Shown: positions 10,044-20,617 of the stretch, piece by piece
How the letters are laid out: the number at the start of each line of letters is the position of its first letter
Numbering within the stretch: position 1 is the stretch's first letter
NCBI RefSeq assembly: GCF_910594005.1
Contig: NC_057848.1
Span: forward strand, 136,224,155-136,288,154
DNA from: Cervus elaphus
Taxonomy: Eukaryota; Chordata; Mammalia; Artiodactyla; Cervidae
DNA length: 64,000 nt
Reading direction: 5' to 3'
Notes under the pieces: generated by a model
What the model was told of the DNA's origin: nothing
What the model saw: the letters and a program-made list of their open reading frames with translations, nothing else
Database searches by the model: none
Position numbers and translations under genes: made by a program

Positions 10044-10430
10044 CCAGTATGTCTGTTGGTACATTCGAAGGACATTGTACCAAACCTTTTACTTACCACC
10101 TTGGCATCATTTGACACTGCTGATCCCATCACCTGCACAGAAAACTCTAGTTCAGCACTGCTCAAAAAGCATGTTTTGTGGACCCATGTCAGTAGGCAAA
10201 CTGCTGCCAATATGCAATGAGATAGACAGCAACTAAGAATAATCAAAACTTTTATAGCAATTTGACAGAATGATTTTTGTCTGCTGAATCTAATAATAAA
10301 GTTTGTATTTTGAATGTCTGCTAATGTTGTGTTAATCCATTTTCATTGCATCTTATTACAAAAATATCATCTGTGACACACTGGAGGGGAAAAAGCTTAG
10401 TCCTTCTCCAAAGATAACAGGAAAAGCACT
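10044..10430. other. Single-copy AT-rich DNA, no gene seen
   Basis: No repeat or exon recognised. Confidence 0.4.
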
Positions 10431-10439
10431 GCTATCAGC

Positions 10440-10730
10440 CTTTATCTTTGCTGAATCTGGCTCTCCTGGCATCCCTCCCATTCCACTCCTCCAGAAAGAT
10501 TGCATGTTGCCTGCATCTCTTCCTGCCCACAAAGCTTTGCCCTTTCCTGACCAACTCCGGTGCATCTATCAGATCTCAGCAGAGAGGCCACTCCCCTGGA
10601 AGCCTCTCCTCCATGCTGCCTTGTCCTGTCCACACAATCCACACAACAGGACACGTCAGACTCCACTGCAGCTCAGCTGCAAAACAGTGTGGTTTCCTCA
10701 GCCCCTAGCCCAGTTCCCAGCACGCAGTTT
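10440..10730 (+). mobile_element. Probable L2 LINE 3' remnant
   Basis: Blocks resembling the L2 3' end appear in order: the atctcagcagagaggccactccc / tggaagcctctcc block, then cccctagcccagttcccagcac. Too eroded for certainty. The overlapping plus-strand ORFs here are chance frames through it. Confidence 0.45.
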
Positions 10731-10969
10731 GACTTTTGTGGTAGAAATGAGTTTCCTGGGGGGGGGGGGCCCTTGGGAGCGCACCTTCACCAAGTTAGCT
10801 GGCATTTTCTGTCCACTCATTTCCTCCTTTTTTCTTCATCCTCCCTGAGTCTTGCCGTAGGTATCCTGATAGTCAAATTTTAACAGTGAATTAACAAGTA
10901 GTACGATCCCGTCTGAGGTCCAAGTTAAAGTCAGAAAACTCCAGGTTGCAAACCACCTTAGAGATCATA

Positions 10970-11043
10970 TTGGGTTGGCCAAAAAGTTTGTTTGGGTTTT
11001 TCTGTAAATTGGGGAAACCGAATGAACTTTTTGGCCAGGCCAA
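10970..11043. mobile_element. Mariner-derived MITE, miR-2284/2285-type hairpin
   Basis: A 74-bp near-palindrome. The left arm ttgggttggccaaaaagtt pairs with the right arm aactttttggccaggccaa. It is flanked by TA at 10968-10969 and 11044-11045, the mariner target duplication. Established knowledge: copies of this bovine mariner MITE gave rise to the large ruminant miR-2284/miR-2285 microRNA family, whose mature sequences contain the AAAAAGTT / AACTTTTTGG arms. Whether this copy is transcribed and processed is unknown. The two ORFs reading through it (10891-11094 minus, 10946-11221 plus) are its palindromic translation. Confidence 0.88.
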
Positions 11044-11212
11044 TATGATTTCCCTTTGGCAGGAAGCAGGAAGAGACAGCCTATGTAGTTTCATCCAGAG
11101 AACTCATCCCCACTATCTGAGGGCATCCTGGGACTCTGCCAGCCTCTGTGGAGGAAACTGCCTCACTTCAAGCACAGATAGGGAGCTTGTATTTAAGCCC
11201 TGGTCAGGTAGA

Positions 11213-11313
11213 TATTCTTGAGCTGGGAAATCCTGTGGACAGAGGAGCCTGGCGGAAAGCAGTCCATGGGGTCACAGAGAGTCGGACATGACTGAGCACC
11301 ATGCACATGCATG
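11213..11313 (+). mobile_element. 5'-truncated Bov-A SINE with 8-bp TSD
   Basis: Only the Bov-A body is present (tcctgtggacagaggagcc to gactgagcac). It is bracketed by caggtaga at 11205-11212 and 11314-11321. The tRNA-like head is absent because of 5' truncation during insertion. Confidence 0.88.
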
Positions 11314-11321
11314 CAGGTAGA

Positions 11322-11689
11322 ATGTAACCCACCAAGTGGAATGTCACAGCTTTCTCTGCAGTGTGAATGAATGGCAGCCAGGGTGATCCTTGGGTCTAAG
11401 TTGAAAGGGGGAATAATTAGTCATCCTATAGCACATTGAAAATAGAAATGTCAAGTATTACTATTAATAGTCATGTTTTCTCTGCTCTGGTTGGCAAAGT
11501 CCCTCATGCCTTCATTCCAGAACCTTTGGAAAGTAATGAGAAACATGATTTGGAGGGAAAAGAGAGCTATAACTGTAGTGTATCTCAGTATGACTGGAAA
11601 AATAAAATGCAGGTGAATATACTGGCTTTCTGGAGTTCCCCTGAAGACTGAAATTCTAAGAAAAATATTAACTGCTTTAATACATAAAA
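11322..11689. other. Single-copy AT-rich DNA, no gene seen
   Basis: Short ORFs on both strands only. Confidence 0.4.
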
Positions 11690-12560
11690 ATGTTGAAATT
11701 CTGGCATTGCAAAAAATACAAAATGCCATAAAGAATTAAAGGACAAATGAACACGTGGGCAAAATGTCTTACACAGACAGCAATTGAAAGAAGATCCTTA
11801 ATATGTAAAGTACTGTTAGAATCAATAATAAAGTGAGGAATACCCAAACAGAAAAATGGGCCAAAGGCCTAAGTAGGTAATGCAAAAAAGAAGAAATACA
11901 AGTTGACCATATATGTAAAGATATGCTGTTTTATATGGCATTGCTTTGATTACCAGTAAAGCTAAACAATAGAATATAATTATTCATTTATCAGATTGGC
12001 AAAGATAAAACATATAGATCGTCTTCAGGCCAAGTGACGGGGAATGGGTACTTACTTTTGCCATTAATGGGATTGTAAATAGGCACAGCCTTTCTGGAGA
12101 GTAATTTGGCAATGAATAACAAAAACGTTGTCTTTCTACTCATGGATTCCACCTCTATGAATGAATTCTAAGGAATAATCAAACAAGTACACCAAGATGT
12201 GTACATAAGATTGGTTACCTCAGTGAGTTTTATAGTAGCAAAATTGGAAGCTATCTAAATGTTTATCAGTGGCTGATTGGTTAAGCATAAAGTTGAATAC
12301 TATGCAGTCCTTTAAAAACATCAGTAGCTTAATATCTACAAATATGGAAAGGCATCCATGACATCTAGATGTCACTAAAGGAAACAAAGAAAGCTGGAGA
12401 CTGGGGGTGTAGAATTGTTTTTTTCAGGCATTTTAAAAAGCGTGTGAATGTAGAAAAACATCTCAGTGAAAGTGCTCTAAAATTGTACTTCTTGAAGGGT
12501 GAGATTACTGGTGATTTTTACTTTCTTCTTTTATACTTTTCCATAATTTATTGACTTTTC
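11690..12560 (+). mobile_element. Old L1 (L1M-type) 3' region
   Basis: Typical mammalian-wide L1 end-of-ORF2/3' UTR order: a gggccaaaggcc block, atttatcagattggcaaag, gggattgtaaataggcacagcc, ttctactcatggattccacc, agcaaaattggaagctatc, tatgcagtcctttaaaaa. Many stops; no coding capacity. Ends approximate. Confidence 0.8.
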
Positions 12561-13310
12561 ACAGTGAAAATTTATAGCTATCTCCACTAAAAAACTGTTT
12601 TAGGAGCATTTGGTCTGGTTATTCTGGCTGTTCTACAGAGGTGGGAGAAGCAACAAATAAAGACCTAAGTATATAAATAAAAATAAGGAAGTAAAATTTG
12701 ATTGTTCCTTTCTGGAATTATATCATTACTCACTTTGGAATGTACTCGCTTTATTCATGGAAATTTCCCTACCCCCAGCAGCCCCATTTTTTTTTCTTTT
12801 GAAAATATCCCAGAACATTCTTTTACATTAACTGCTCCTGAAATTATTCCTGAGTATAATACTTGTATTTTTAATTTTTAAAATCTCTAATAAAAAATAA
12901 TTGCCAATAAACTGTGCTAAAAAGCATCTCTCCCCAGGGACATATATTATGATCTCAATCCTCTGAGTGAAGCTGTGCAAAGAAGTCCCACTGGGTCCAA
13001 CTCCACTGGGATAACTGTACAGATGTACAGGGCATGCTTTGCCTTTGCTAGAAGCCAGCCCTGCTAGTGCCTCTAAGTGATCTTTCTGCATATTGACTTC
13101 TCATTCCATTCTTACAGGACCAAATCAGGGCCTGCCCCCATGTTTAGAAATGTAACCTGGGATGCTAAAGTGTCCTGTTAGTAAGTCTTATGTCATCTTA
13201 ATATGAGGATAAAAATATGAAGGATGTACCAATCTTCCACTGAGAAAATATTCCCTAGAGAAATAAGAAGAATCACAGTTCTCTCAACTGTATCTCATTA
13301 TATATAAAAA
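12561..13310. other. Single-copy AT-rich DNA, no gene seen
   Basis: No repeat family recognised. The minus-strand ORF 12828-13091 has no domain. Confidence 0.4.
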
Positions 13311-13376
13311 GGCATATATATATATATACACATACATATATACATACATACACACACCACATACATATATACATTT
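13311..13376. repeat. AT/CATA microsatellite-like tract
   Basis: Irregular (TA)n, (CATA)n and (CA)n units from tatatatatatatacaca through acatacatatatacat. Confidence 0.85.
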
Positions 13377-13904
13377 TTAGTTTGAACCATACGAAATTTC
13401 TTACATTCAACTCTTTCTGATCTATAGAAATGACAATTTCATATGGTTCAACCTTACATATTCTTCAACTGGTCATATCTGGAGTTTTATACTATGAGAA
13501 AAATTAAATAGAAACTAATACCTCAGTGCTGCTGTTGTTGCCTTTGTAGAGTAATTAAAATCTCTTTCCAGGGAAGCAAAAAAGTGACTATTTTCAGTGA
13601 ATCTCCCTATGATGAAAGTATACCTACATGTGTATACATGTGTGCATGTCCTTAGAAACTAAATAGAAAATATCCATTAGCCTTAAAAAAAATTTGTCTT
13701 AATCTAACTTTCTCCATCTGTGTGCCATCTAACAACTGCTTTGTTGAAGTTGCTTTTGGAGTCTACTTCTTTTTTTTTCAAAACTTTTGTCTTAAAAATA
13801 AGGAAAAGTATCTTCCTAGGTGATATTACCACACTGCTGTTCATTTTTCATATTTCAGCTCCGTTCATCTCCTTGCAAGACCATTCTGTCCTTTAACGGC
13901 TGGC
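13377..13904. other. Single-copy AT-rich DNA, no gene seen
   Basis: Nothing recognisable. Contains A- and T-runs near 13685 and 13771. Confidence 0.4.
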
Positions 13905-13914
13905 CAGAGATGTT

Positions 13915-14108
13915 TGGGGCTTCCCTTGTGGCTCAGCTGGTAAAGATCCGCCTGCAATGCAGGAGACCTGGGTTCGATCCCTGGGTTGGGAGGATCCCCT
14001 GGAGAAGGGAAATGCTATCCACTCCAGTATTCTGGCCTAGAGCATTCCATGGGCTGCATAGTCCATGGAGTCCCAAAAAGTCGGACACAACTGAGCAACT
14101 TTCACTTT
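13915..14108 (+). mobile_element. Bov-tA SINE with 10-bp TSD
   Basis: Head (cttcccttgtggctcagctgg), B-box and Bov-A body ending in tttcacttt. The direct repeat cagagatgtt at 13905-13914 and 14109-14118 marks the target. The downstream flank is MIR sequence, so the SINE landed at or in the edge of an older MIR. Confidence 0.96.
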
Positions 14109-14200
14109 CAGAGATGTTAAGCAACTTGCTCAAGGTCACACAGCTAATTTGGGTGGAACTGGGACTAAACCCTGGGCTTTGGGGCTCTCCCACCCTGCAG
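14109..14200 (-). mobile_element. MIR SINE remnant, reverse
   Basis: gatgttaagcaacttgctcaaggtcacacagc followed by ggtggaactgggactaaacc is the reverse MIR core. Its left part may lie before the Bov-tA insertion but is not recognisable. Confidence 0.85.
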
Positions 14201-14984
14201 AGGGAGTAAAGGTTGTTATTATCAGCTCCTCTCATGAGGGAGAATCAGCTAAGTTAAAAAGCCAAGCTGGGAACCAAGAGCCTGGAAGGTTTGAGGGAAA
14301 AGATCATCAGTTGACAAATTATCGTGATCATTATTAATGTTATTATTCATATGCTATGTCTGCCGCAGAAAACAAAGGTTTATTTAAAATGCACATAATA
14401 ATTTGAGTTTGCTCCAACATTTATTTTCTGTCTAAATTATTTTTTAACTGATATGAATGCAAAGACTTCTGAAGACAAAAAGCAAGGCTTTTTAAAAAAT
14501 CCATAACCTTAAATTAAGACCACATTTATTCACACTGCTGCTCACAGCCCAGAACTTTCTCCCTTTTAACCCTTCAGTGACATCAGCAAGCCACATTTCC
14601 ACCTCATCTTGGTCCAATTTTTCTTTTTGCTGGTAGCAACTGAATTGGAAGACCAAAGTATAACGCATTTCACAGTAAGAATCCTAATGGGATTTTTAGT
14701 AAACGGGCCCTACCAGCCCACTTCCCCAGTGAAAACATGCTTCTAATTGATCTCCATGTAGAAACAGCAGCTGGTGATCAGAACCACTGTGCTCTGGTGG
14801 GTAATTATTTTATCAGGACAAGCACTTCCATCAATGATAAGAGAGAAACAGCGAGACGTGGGAGAGACATACAGAGAGGGCCAAACAGACAGACAGACAT
14901 AGATAAGACTCAGCAAAACCTGCCTGCAGAACCCACAGCCTTGCAACCTGAAATTGGAAGTTTCTGATAATCCACGATGCCCTG
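14201..14984. other. Single-copy DNA, no gene seen
   Basis: AT-rich, with GACA-type short repeats near 14890-14905 (acagacagacagacat). No exon recognised. Confidence 0.4.
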
Positions 14985-15145
14985 GAGCCAGGTGGAGGCA
15001 GAGGGGAGCGGCTGGAGGGGCCAAAGGCGCCGGCTCCCCGCGGCGCCTGCGCTGGCCCGGAGCTCTGTTAGGGGGCGCTGTGGGGCTGCAAGTGCCGATT
15101 CCCCACCCTCCAAAACCCGCAGCTTCCGCCGGCCTGCCTGCCTTG
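14985..15145. promoter_or_regulatory. Short GC/CpG-rich patch with CTCF-like core
   Basis: Contains clusters such as ggcgccggctccccgcggcgcc and, at 15070-15078, AGGGGGCGC, the core of the CTCF motif. The upstream half of the CTCF consensus matches poorly. At about 160 bp it is shorter than a standard CpG island. Regulatory role is inferred. Confidence 0.35.
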
Positions 15146-15194
15146 GTTGAAACCCCTGTAGCTCTTTTGGCAAAGAGTAGGTGTGTCCTGGCCA

Positions 15195-15440
15195 GATTCC
15201 AGTTTGGGTAATTACAGCCTGTCAACCTAAATTCCCCCCAGGATTGCAGTTAAATATGGTACCCGTCTTCACAATTAAATTTTCGCTCTAATAGGACACT
15301 CGATTGTCATGTTACGTGACAGTTAAATAGCGGCTGCATCGTACCCTAGAGGTAGCTGCACTTTTGTAGTGACTACAAAGATTTCTCCGGGTGTAATAAA
15401 TGACCTATATGGACAGAATCGGGGGCTCTTTCTACTAAAT
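15195..15440. other. Unique AT-rich segment, possible conserved non-coding element
   Basis: Non-repetitive sequence with gtaattac, acaattaaatttt, and a bZIP-like TTACGTGA at 15312-15319. CpGs are retained in AT-rich context (ttcgctc, ctcgattg, gcatcgtac), which can indicate constraint. Inference only. Confidence 0.3.
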
Positions 15441-15639
15441 GAGAGTTGGTAACTCTAGGACTTTGCTCATTATTCAAATTTTTTTTCTCGAACTCATTCA
15501 GGAAAAAAAAAAAAAAAGAAATACGAGGAACGCTTACTACGCCAATATCATCTCCATTTCTTTCTCCTGGAAATAAAAATCAGGATGCCAGGTTGTTGCA
15601 GGACCGGGGTGGGAGGGAGCCTCTAACTACCCTTCCAGC

Positions 15640-16045
15640 CCCAGGTCTCCTCCATTCCTTCCTTTCAACATCACAGGATTCTTGGCTTTCTCTAAACATG
15701 CCATGGACTTCTCCTACCTTGCCTGTGTTCCTGGCACTCCCACAGTCTGGAACATCTTTCTTTTGTTTTCTGCTTTCAGAGATCTTTTGTGCTGCCAAGG
15801 TCCAGCTTAAATGCCACCTCCTTCATCCTCCCACCTTCTCCTCCCATTCAATGTTTCTCCTCTTATGGCCCCCATTCGATATTGCTATTACCCTCGCTCA
15901 GCACTTATTAAAATTTTTGTTGTATATTACAGTAAGTTGTTTACAAATCAGGCACATGCACTGAACTATGAGCTCCTTGAGGACAGGGGTCTTGATTACT
16001 TTTCCTTATACCCAAGCACAACACTTAACAGATATGTTTGATAAT
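15640..16045 (+). mobile_element. L2 LINE 3' remnant
   Basis: Sense L2 3' end in order: a cctggcactcccacagtctggaac block, ccagcttaaatgccacctcc, a long eroded middle, actatgagctccttgaggacaggg, then acccaagcacaacacttaac. The 172-codon ORF 15446-15964 overlaps it and is not called. Confidence 0.85.
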
Positions 16046-16079
16046 TTCCAAAAGCATAAGTAAGAATAGCTGATATCAG

Positions 16080-16240
16080 TTTCCTATATGCTGATCATTG
16101 TTTCAGCCCTCACCATCTCATAAAGTATCAATATCATTGTGTCATTCTTATACATTTAAACACTGAGGCCCAGAGAGGTTAGATAATTTGTCCAAGACCA
16201 CACAGCCAGTAATAAGTGGTGCTAAGAACGAATCCCTTGG
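16080..16240 (-). mobile_element. MIR SINE remnant, reverse
   Basis: tgctgatcattgtttcagccc, then aaacactgaggcccagagaggtta, then tccaagaccacacagccagtaat: clear reverse MIR core. Confidence 0.88.
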
Positions 16241-16976
16241 GGTTTACCCTTCCTCACCCTGGAACCTCGTACCTTTATGCTGCTGGATAGTATAGGTTTT
16301 TAATTAAACCTATCAGCATCCCCGCTGTCTTCAAACTTTTGCATCAATCCAGGTCTTCGAAAGCACAATTCATTTTCTGAAGGGGTGAGTGTGAGGTTGG
16401 GAGAAGTTGATGAGACAGAACGTACCTGTCTCCATCTGCTTAGGCTAGCCTAAATAACAAGTGGGCTGCTTTCCGAAATCCACCTTCTTGTTTGTCAGTT
16501 TCCATCCTTGGGCAATTATTTCACACTGAAAATGAGAAGGTGATAATCTAAAGTATTCGCAGCCAGTCTTGCCTACAGAGGTGTGAGCAAAGAGGAAGAT
16601 CGCATGTTGTGATTACAGAGAGAAGAAACAAACCCCAGTGATTGCGGTGCGTGAGGAAGGGGTCAGCCTCATTATTCTAAAGCATAGTTTTCTGAACCCA
16701 TAGAAATATTTTATTCCAACAAGTTAATTCCTTTAAGTGGTGAGCGCTGAGTGTGGCAGACACGATTATCTTTCTTAGGTTCCTGGCCGCTTTCTCCCCG
16801 CCCGGCTGGGGGAAGGATTTCTGCAGCTCACCTCGTGCAATTAGAAACAGCCCCACAGGGCAGAGGTGCAGCCTGCGTTGTGAGATACTCTTCTGCCGCT
16901 GAAATAAAAACAGCCTTTGAGAATATTCTCCTGCCAAAATCATTTTAGCATTTCACTGTCACACAGCGGGAGGCAG
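16241..16976. other. Single-copy DNA; 16660-16960 possibly regulatory
   Basis: No repeat is recognised. The right part combines homeodomain-like gcaattag, a GC-rich ccgcccggctggggg stretch and retained CpGs, and ORFs have no domain. Conservation would have to be shown by alignment. Confidence 0.3.
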
Positions 16977-17001
16977 CGAGAGAGAGAGAGAGAGAGAGAC
17001 A

Positions 17002-17036
<35 letters not shown>
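16977..17036. repeat. (GA)n microsatellite
   Basis: About 60 bp of GA dinucleotides with one ACAGAGGG interruption near 17000. Confidence 0.95.
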
Positions 17037-17039
<3 letters not shown>

Positions 17040-17473
17040 CAGAGAGCATCCTTTCCACGAAAACCAACCAAGACCTCATGAGTCTTTCCCGTGTACAAGG
17101 AAATTAATTAATTTCCTTTTTTATTTTTCAAAAAGGGGGCCATAAAAACATAGTTCAAGATGTTACATTTTCATAAGGAAGAAGTCTCCATTGTAAATGC
17201 GGACCTCTTTTAAGACAAGGCTGTAATGAGATTGCCCGTGGTGATGATGAATGGGGAGGGTGAAGGGTCCTTGGCTTCCTTCTGGGGGAAGAAACATCCT
17301 CGAAGGCGGAGGCGAGGGCTGCCTCAGGCGGCAGCGCCGATACCAGCACCAAATGCTGTTCTCTCCCAAGAAGTTCACGGAAGAAAGGCTGTTTCAAAAT
17401 CAAGGAAGAAGAACAGCAGGAAAGGCAATTTAGAGGGTGAGCCAAGGTGGTTGCCTAAACAGAGGCCAGCAGT

Positions 17474-17489
17474 GCCACAGGGGGCGCTG
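17474..17489 (+). promoter_or_regulatory. CTCF-like motif
   Basis: GCCACAGGGGGCGCTG contains the AGGGGGCGC core of the CTCF consensus, with imperfect agreement in the upstream CC/CC positions. It lies outside any recognised repeat. Together with the similar core at 15070-15078 in the same orientation, it could mark a domain boundary; this is inference. Confidence 0.4.
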
Positions 17490-17644
17490 TCCAAGGCCCA
17501 GCACTCCCCTTGACTGGCGGCTCCCTAGTGCTTCCTGCACCATCTCTTTCAACCTGGGAGGATTTTCTCTCTAGCAGTTGCTGGAAAGAATGGAGAACTT
17601 GACTTCCGCTGCCCCTTCATAAATGCCTTTTTATTTTTGTTATT

Positions 17645-18077
17645 TCTGCATGCCTTTTATGGACTGGATTGCATTCCCCCCTACCCCACCCCACAATTAA
17701 TCTGTTGAAGCTCTAACCCCCAGGATTTTAGAAACGTGACTACATTCGGAGCCCAGAGCCACTACATAGATGACTAAGTTAATATAAGGCCCTTAAGGTG
17801 GGCCTTAATCCCACCTGACTAGTGTCCATATAAGAGGAAATTGGGACACACAAAGAGACCCCAGGAGTGCGCATGGATAGGGTGAACACCATGTGAGGAC
17901 ACAGTGAGAAGTCAGTCATCTGCAAACTAGAAAGAGAGAGGTCTCAGGACAAACCAAACCCGCTGACACCTTGGTCTTGGACTTCTAACCTCCAAGAACT
18001 GAGAGGAAAGAGATTTCTGTTATTTAAGCCACCCAGTCTATGGTACTTGGCTATGACGGCCTGAGGAAACTAATACC
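17645..18077 (+). mobile_element. MaLR (MLT1-type) solo LTR
   Basis: Starts near the gactggattgcattcccccc block, continues with ctgttgaagctctaaccccca, atataagaggaaattgggacaca, ccatgtgaggacacagtgagaag, ctgacaccttggtcttggacttc and ttatttaagccacccagtctatgg, ending aaactaatacc. This is the usual order of an MLT1-type LTR. Subfamily not assigned. No internal retroviral region is adjacent. Confidence 0.85.
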
Positions 18078-19504
18078 CAAGTATGTTTCACAATATGGTC
18101 CGTGGACCATTTGCATCAGAAAGTGATGAGCGGGTTAAAATGTAGATGTCTGGGCCCCCTGCAGACCTACTTAATCACATCTCTGAGGCCCAGGAATCTG
18201 TAGTCGGTCAGTCTCAAGCCCCCCAAGCCATCCCAATGCACACCCGAAGAGGGGAAGTCCCTGTGGCTGGAATTTGTGGAGAGAAAGGATCACCTTGGTG
18301 GTGATCTGAAGGGGGCTGCCCGAAGGCCACACAGCCTGACTCCCCCCATCCCCCTTAGAAAGGCGTGCTTCGCAGGTAAACATCGCCCTCTCCCTGGCGG
18401 ATCGCTTTTCAGTGCAAATAGCTCCTGGATGGGGGTGACAAATTAAGTCAATAACCTTTGAGTATGAATTCATTTATCAGCTGAATTCCTGTGGGATTGG
18501 AAGGATGCCAAACCTAAGAAAAACCGGAGAGCGGGAGGGAGTGGGAGGTGTTGAGAAATGTCGGCATGGTCCACACGGTAAGGGTGCGGGAAGGCGCCAC
18601 CTTGGCAAGTTGTCTCCAGGCTGGCCCCCATGTGGGATGGGGGGGCAAGGTGGCCCCTGAGATGGGCATCAGTGAGCTCACTGGGCACTGCTCTCCCACA
18701 AGAAGGGGGATAGAGCAGTGCGATGGTGGTGGGGCTTTGGGGAAGACACCTGACTCCTGGCTGCCTCTTGTTTTCTTTTTTGCTGCTTAGACACTGAGGG
18801 CAAATCCAGTCCTGCTTCTCTCTCTCTCTCTAGGAGTGAGATGGGCAGGGACCTTGCAGAACTGGGACCAGGAGGGCATATAACCAAAATACTGAACAAC
18901 CGATCTGGCTTAGACGTGAACCCTGCAGAACAGAAAGCAGTCAGAGGAGGCTGGAGCGGGATCCAGCCCTTTGTTTCAGGAGTTAACCTCTCAGGGGCCC
19001 TGGCCCTGTGCTTTGTCCGAACTCACAGCGCAGGCCTGAATAAGTGGGAGGGTCTGAGAAGGTGGCTTTGTATTTGTGGGGCTCTCATTGTTATTTCTTT
19101 GCCTAGGAAGGAGGTGGCACCCCTCCCCTCCACCACCCCCCCGCCCCGGGGGGTCTGGTTTCACTCACTTCAGATCAGAGCTCAGTGTAGTCCAGACCAA
19201 TGATTCCTGTGTGGTTGGATGCTACCTGAGTCCTCTGTTTCCTGAGTCTTCCAGCAAGTTCTAATGCTGATGCTTCTGATGGGCTAGAAGCATCAGCCAG
19301 TGGGTGGGGGCCAGGCTCTGACTGCTGACAAGCGGTTGCCTAGAGAGGGCTGCCCAGGGGCCCAGGCACTCGTGGCCATCTCCGAAGCCATGGCACTGTG
19401 CTTGATAACAAGTTGAAACTGAGAGCCCTCGGCAGGAGTAGATGGACGCCTACCCCCTGAACCAGAGCATCGGTCTCCCTGCAGCCCGTTAGATGCTCTG
19501 CATC
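18078..19504. other. Single-copy DNA, no gene seen
   Basis: Moderately GC-rich with a short (TC)n at 18817-18831. A plus-strand ORF (18841-19203, 120 codons) and minus ORFs (18171-18473, 18678-18899) have no recognisable domains. No convincing exon with paired splice sites. Confidence 0.45.
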
Positions 19505-19514
19505 AAGAAATGTT

Positions 19515-19906
19515 AACATTACAGCATACTAACACATATATATGGAATTTAGAAAGATGGTAACGATAACCCTATATGCAAAACAGAAAAAGAGACACAG
19601 AAATACAGAACAGACTTTTGAACTCTGTGGGAGAAGGTGAGGGTGGGATGTTTCAAAAGAACAGCATGTATACTATCTATGGTGAAACAGATCACCAGCC
19701 CAGGTGGGATGCATGAGACAAGTGCTCCGGCCTGGTGCACTGGGAAGACCCAGAGGAATCGGGTGGAGAGGGAGGTGGGAGGGGGGATCGGGATGGGGAA
19801 TAAGTGTAAATCTATGGCTGATTCATATCAATGTATGACAAAACCCACTGAAATGTTGTGAAGTAATTAGCCTCCAACTAATAAAAAAATTAAAAAAAAA
19901 AAAAAA
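19515..19906 (+). mobile_element. Artiodactyl L1 3' end with poly-A and 10-bp TSD
   Basis: The block ggctgattcatatcaatg, the gtgaagtaattagcctccaac block and a terminal A-rich tail identify the bovine-type L1 3' UTR. The perfect direct repeat aagaaatgtt at 19505-19514 and 19907-19916 shows a severely 5'-truncated insertion of about 390 bp. The clean duplication and intact tail suggest fairly recent insertion. Confidence 0.95.
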
Positions 19907-19916
19907 AAGAAATGTT

Positions 19917-20439
19917 CTTTCTGGCTCCCCAATTTCTATGGAAAAGGGTGAATCTCAGATGAAATAGCAAAATGGACACTGGCCCAGGATTCCAAACTCG
20001 GTTCCTCGAAACAGCAGATGGCTGGAAGAGGGTGAAGATCAGCTGCTGTTGTTTCTCTAGACAGTGCTCCTTGTGACAGTAGACAGTGTGGCGCCCCGCC
20101 CGCATCCCCTTGGATCCCTTTAGACCCTTTGTGTGGGCTCCCTGTCCGCTCACTGCCACTCACTGTGTTTTTTCTTCTAACACCCAGCACCTACACTGTG
20201 CTTCAGGAGGGCCACCCTCAGTCTATGAGAAGGGAGCCCCTCTGCATAGCTGTGCAGATAACTGGACTTGCCTGGGGGTTGGCCTACCCTCTTGGTGGCT
20301 CTTGGTCATGGGCTGAAGAGGACAGAAGTGTGGGAACCTGGCTCCCTTAGACTGGGAGGCCTGTGGCCCAGGCCAGGTGGGGACTTGCCTAACTGCACCC
20401 CCTGTTTGCTTCCTTCCCTTCTCTTTTCTTTTTCCTGCT
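19917..20439. other. Single-copy DNA, no gene seen
   Basis: ORFs on both strands without domains. Confidence 0.4.
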
Positions 20440-20536
20440 TCTCCTTCTCCCTTGCAGGTCATCCCTGGAAGTGCTGCCTTACTAAATCACTTGCATGGTT
20501 TCCTCCTGGGAGACACAACCTAGATTACACCTAAAA
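20440..20536 (+). repeat. Ancient repeat tail (family not identified)
   Basis: Pyrimidine-rich block, aaatcacttgcatgg, tcctcctgggagacacaacctaga: same ending type as near 6.5, 38.0 and 62.7 kb. Confidence 0.35.
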
Positions 20537-20562
20537 ATTTCTGAATTTTCCTCCCATTAATA

Positions 20563-20612
20563 TGGGGTCACAAAAGAGTAGGACACAACTTAGCAACTCA
20601 ACAACAATGACA
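20563..20612 (+). mobile_element. Bov-A/BovB-type 3' end, very short
   Basis: Only the last ~50 bp (tggggtcacaaaagagtagg to caactcaacaacaatga) of the shared Bov-A/BovB 3' end remains, ending in a CAA-rich tail. Too short to assign to SINE or LINE. Confidence 0.75.
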
Positions 20613-20617
20613 ACGTC

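Noticed and set aside
16977..17036. CRISPR-like or tandem array
   Set aside because: A plain (GA)n microsatellite in a mammalian genome; there are no spacers.
17645..18077. Endogenous retrovirus provirus
   Set aside because: Only an MLT1-type LTR is seen. No gag, pol or env-like sequence lies on either side, so it is a solo LTR.
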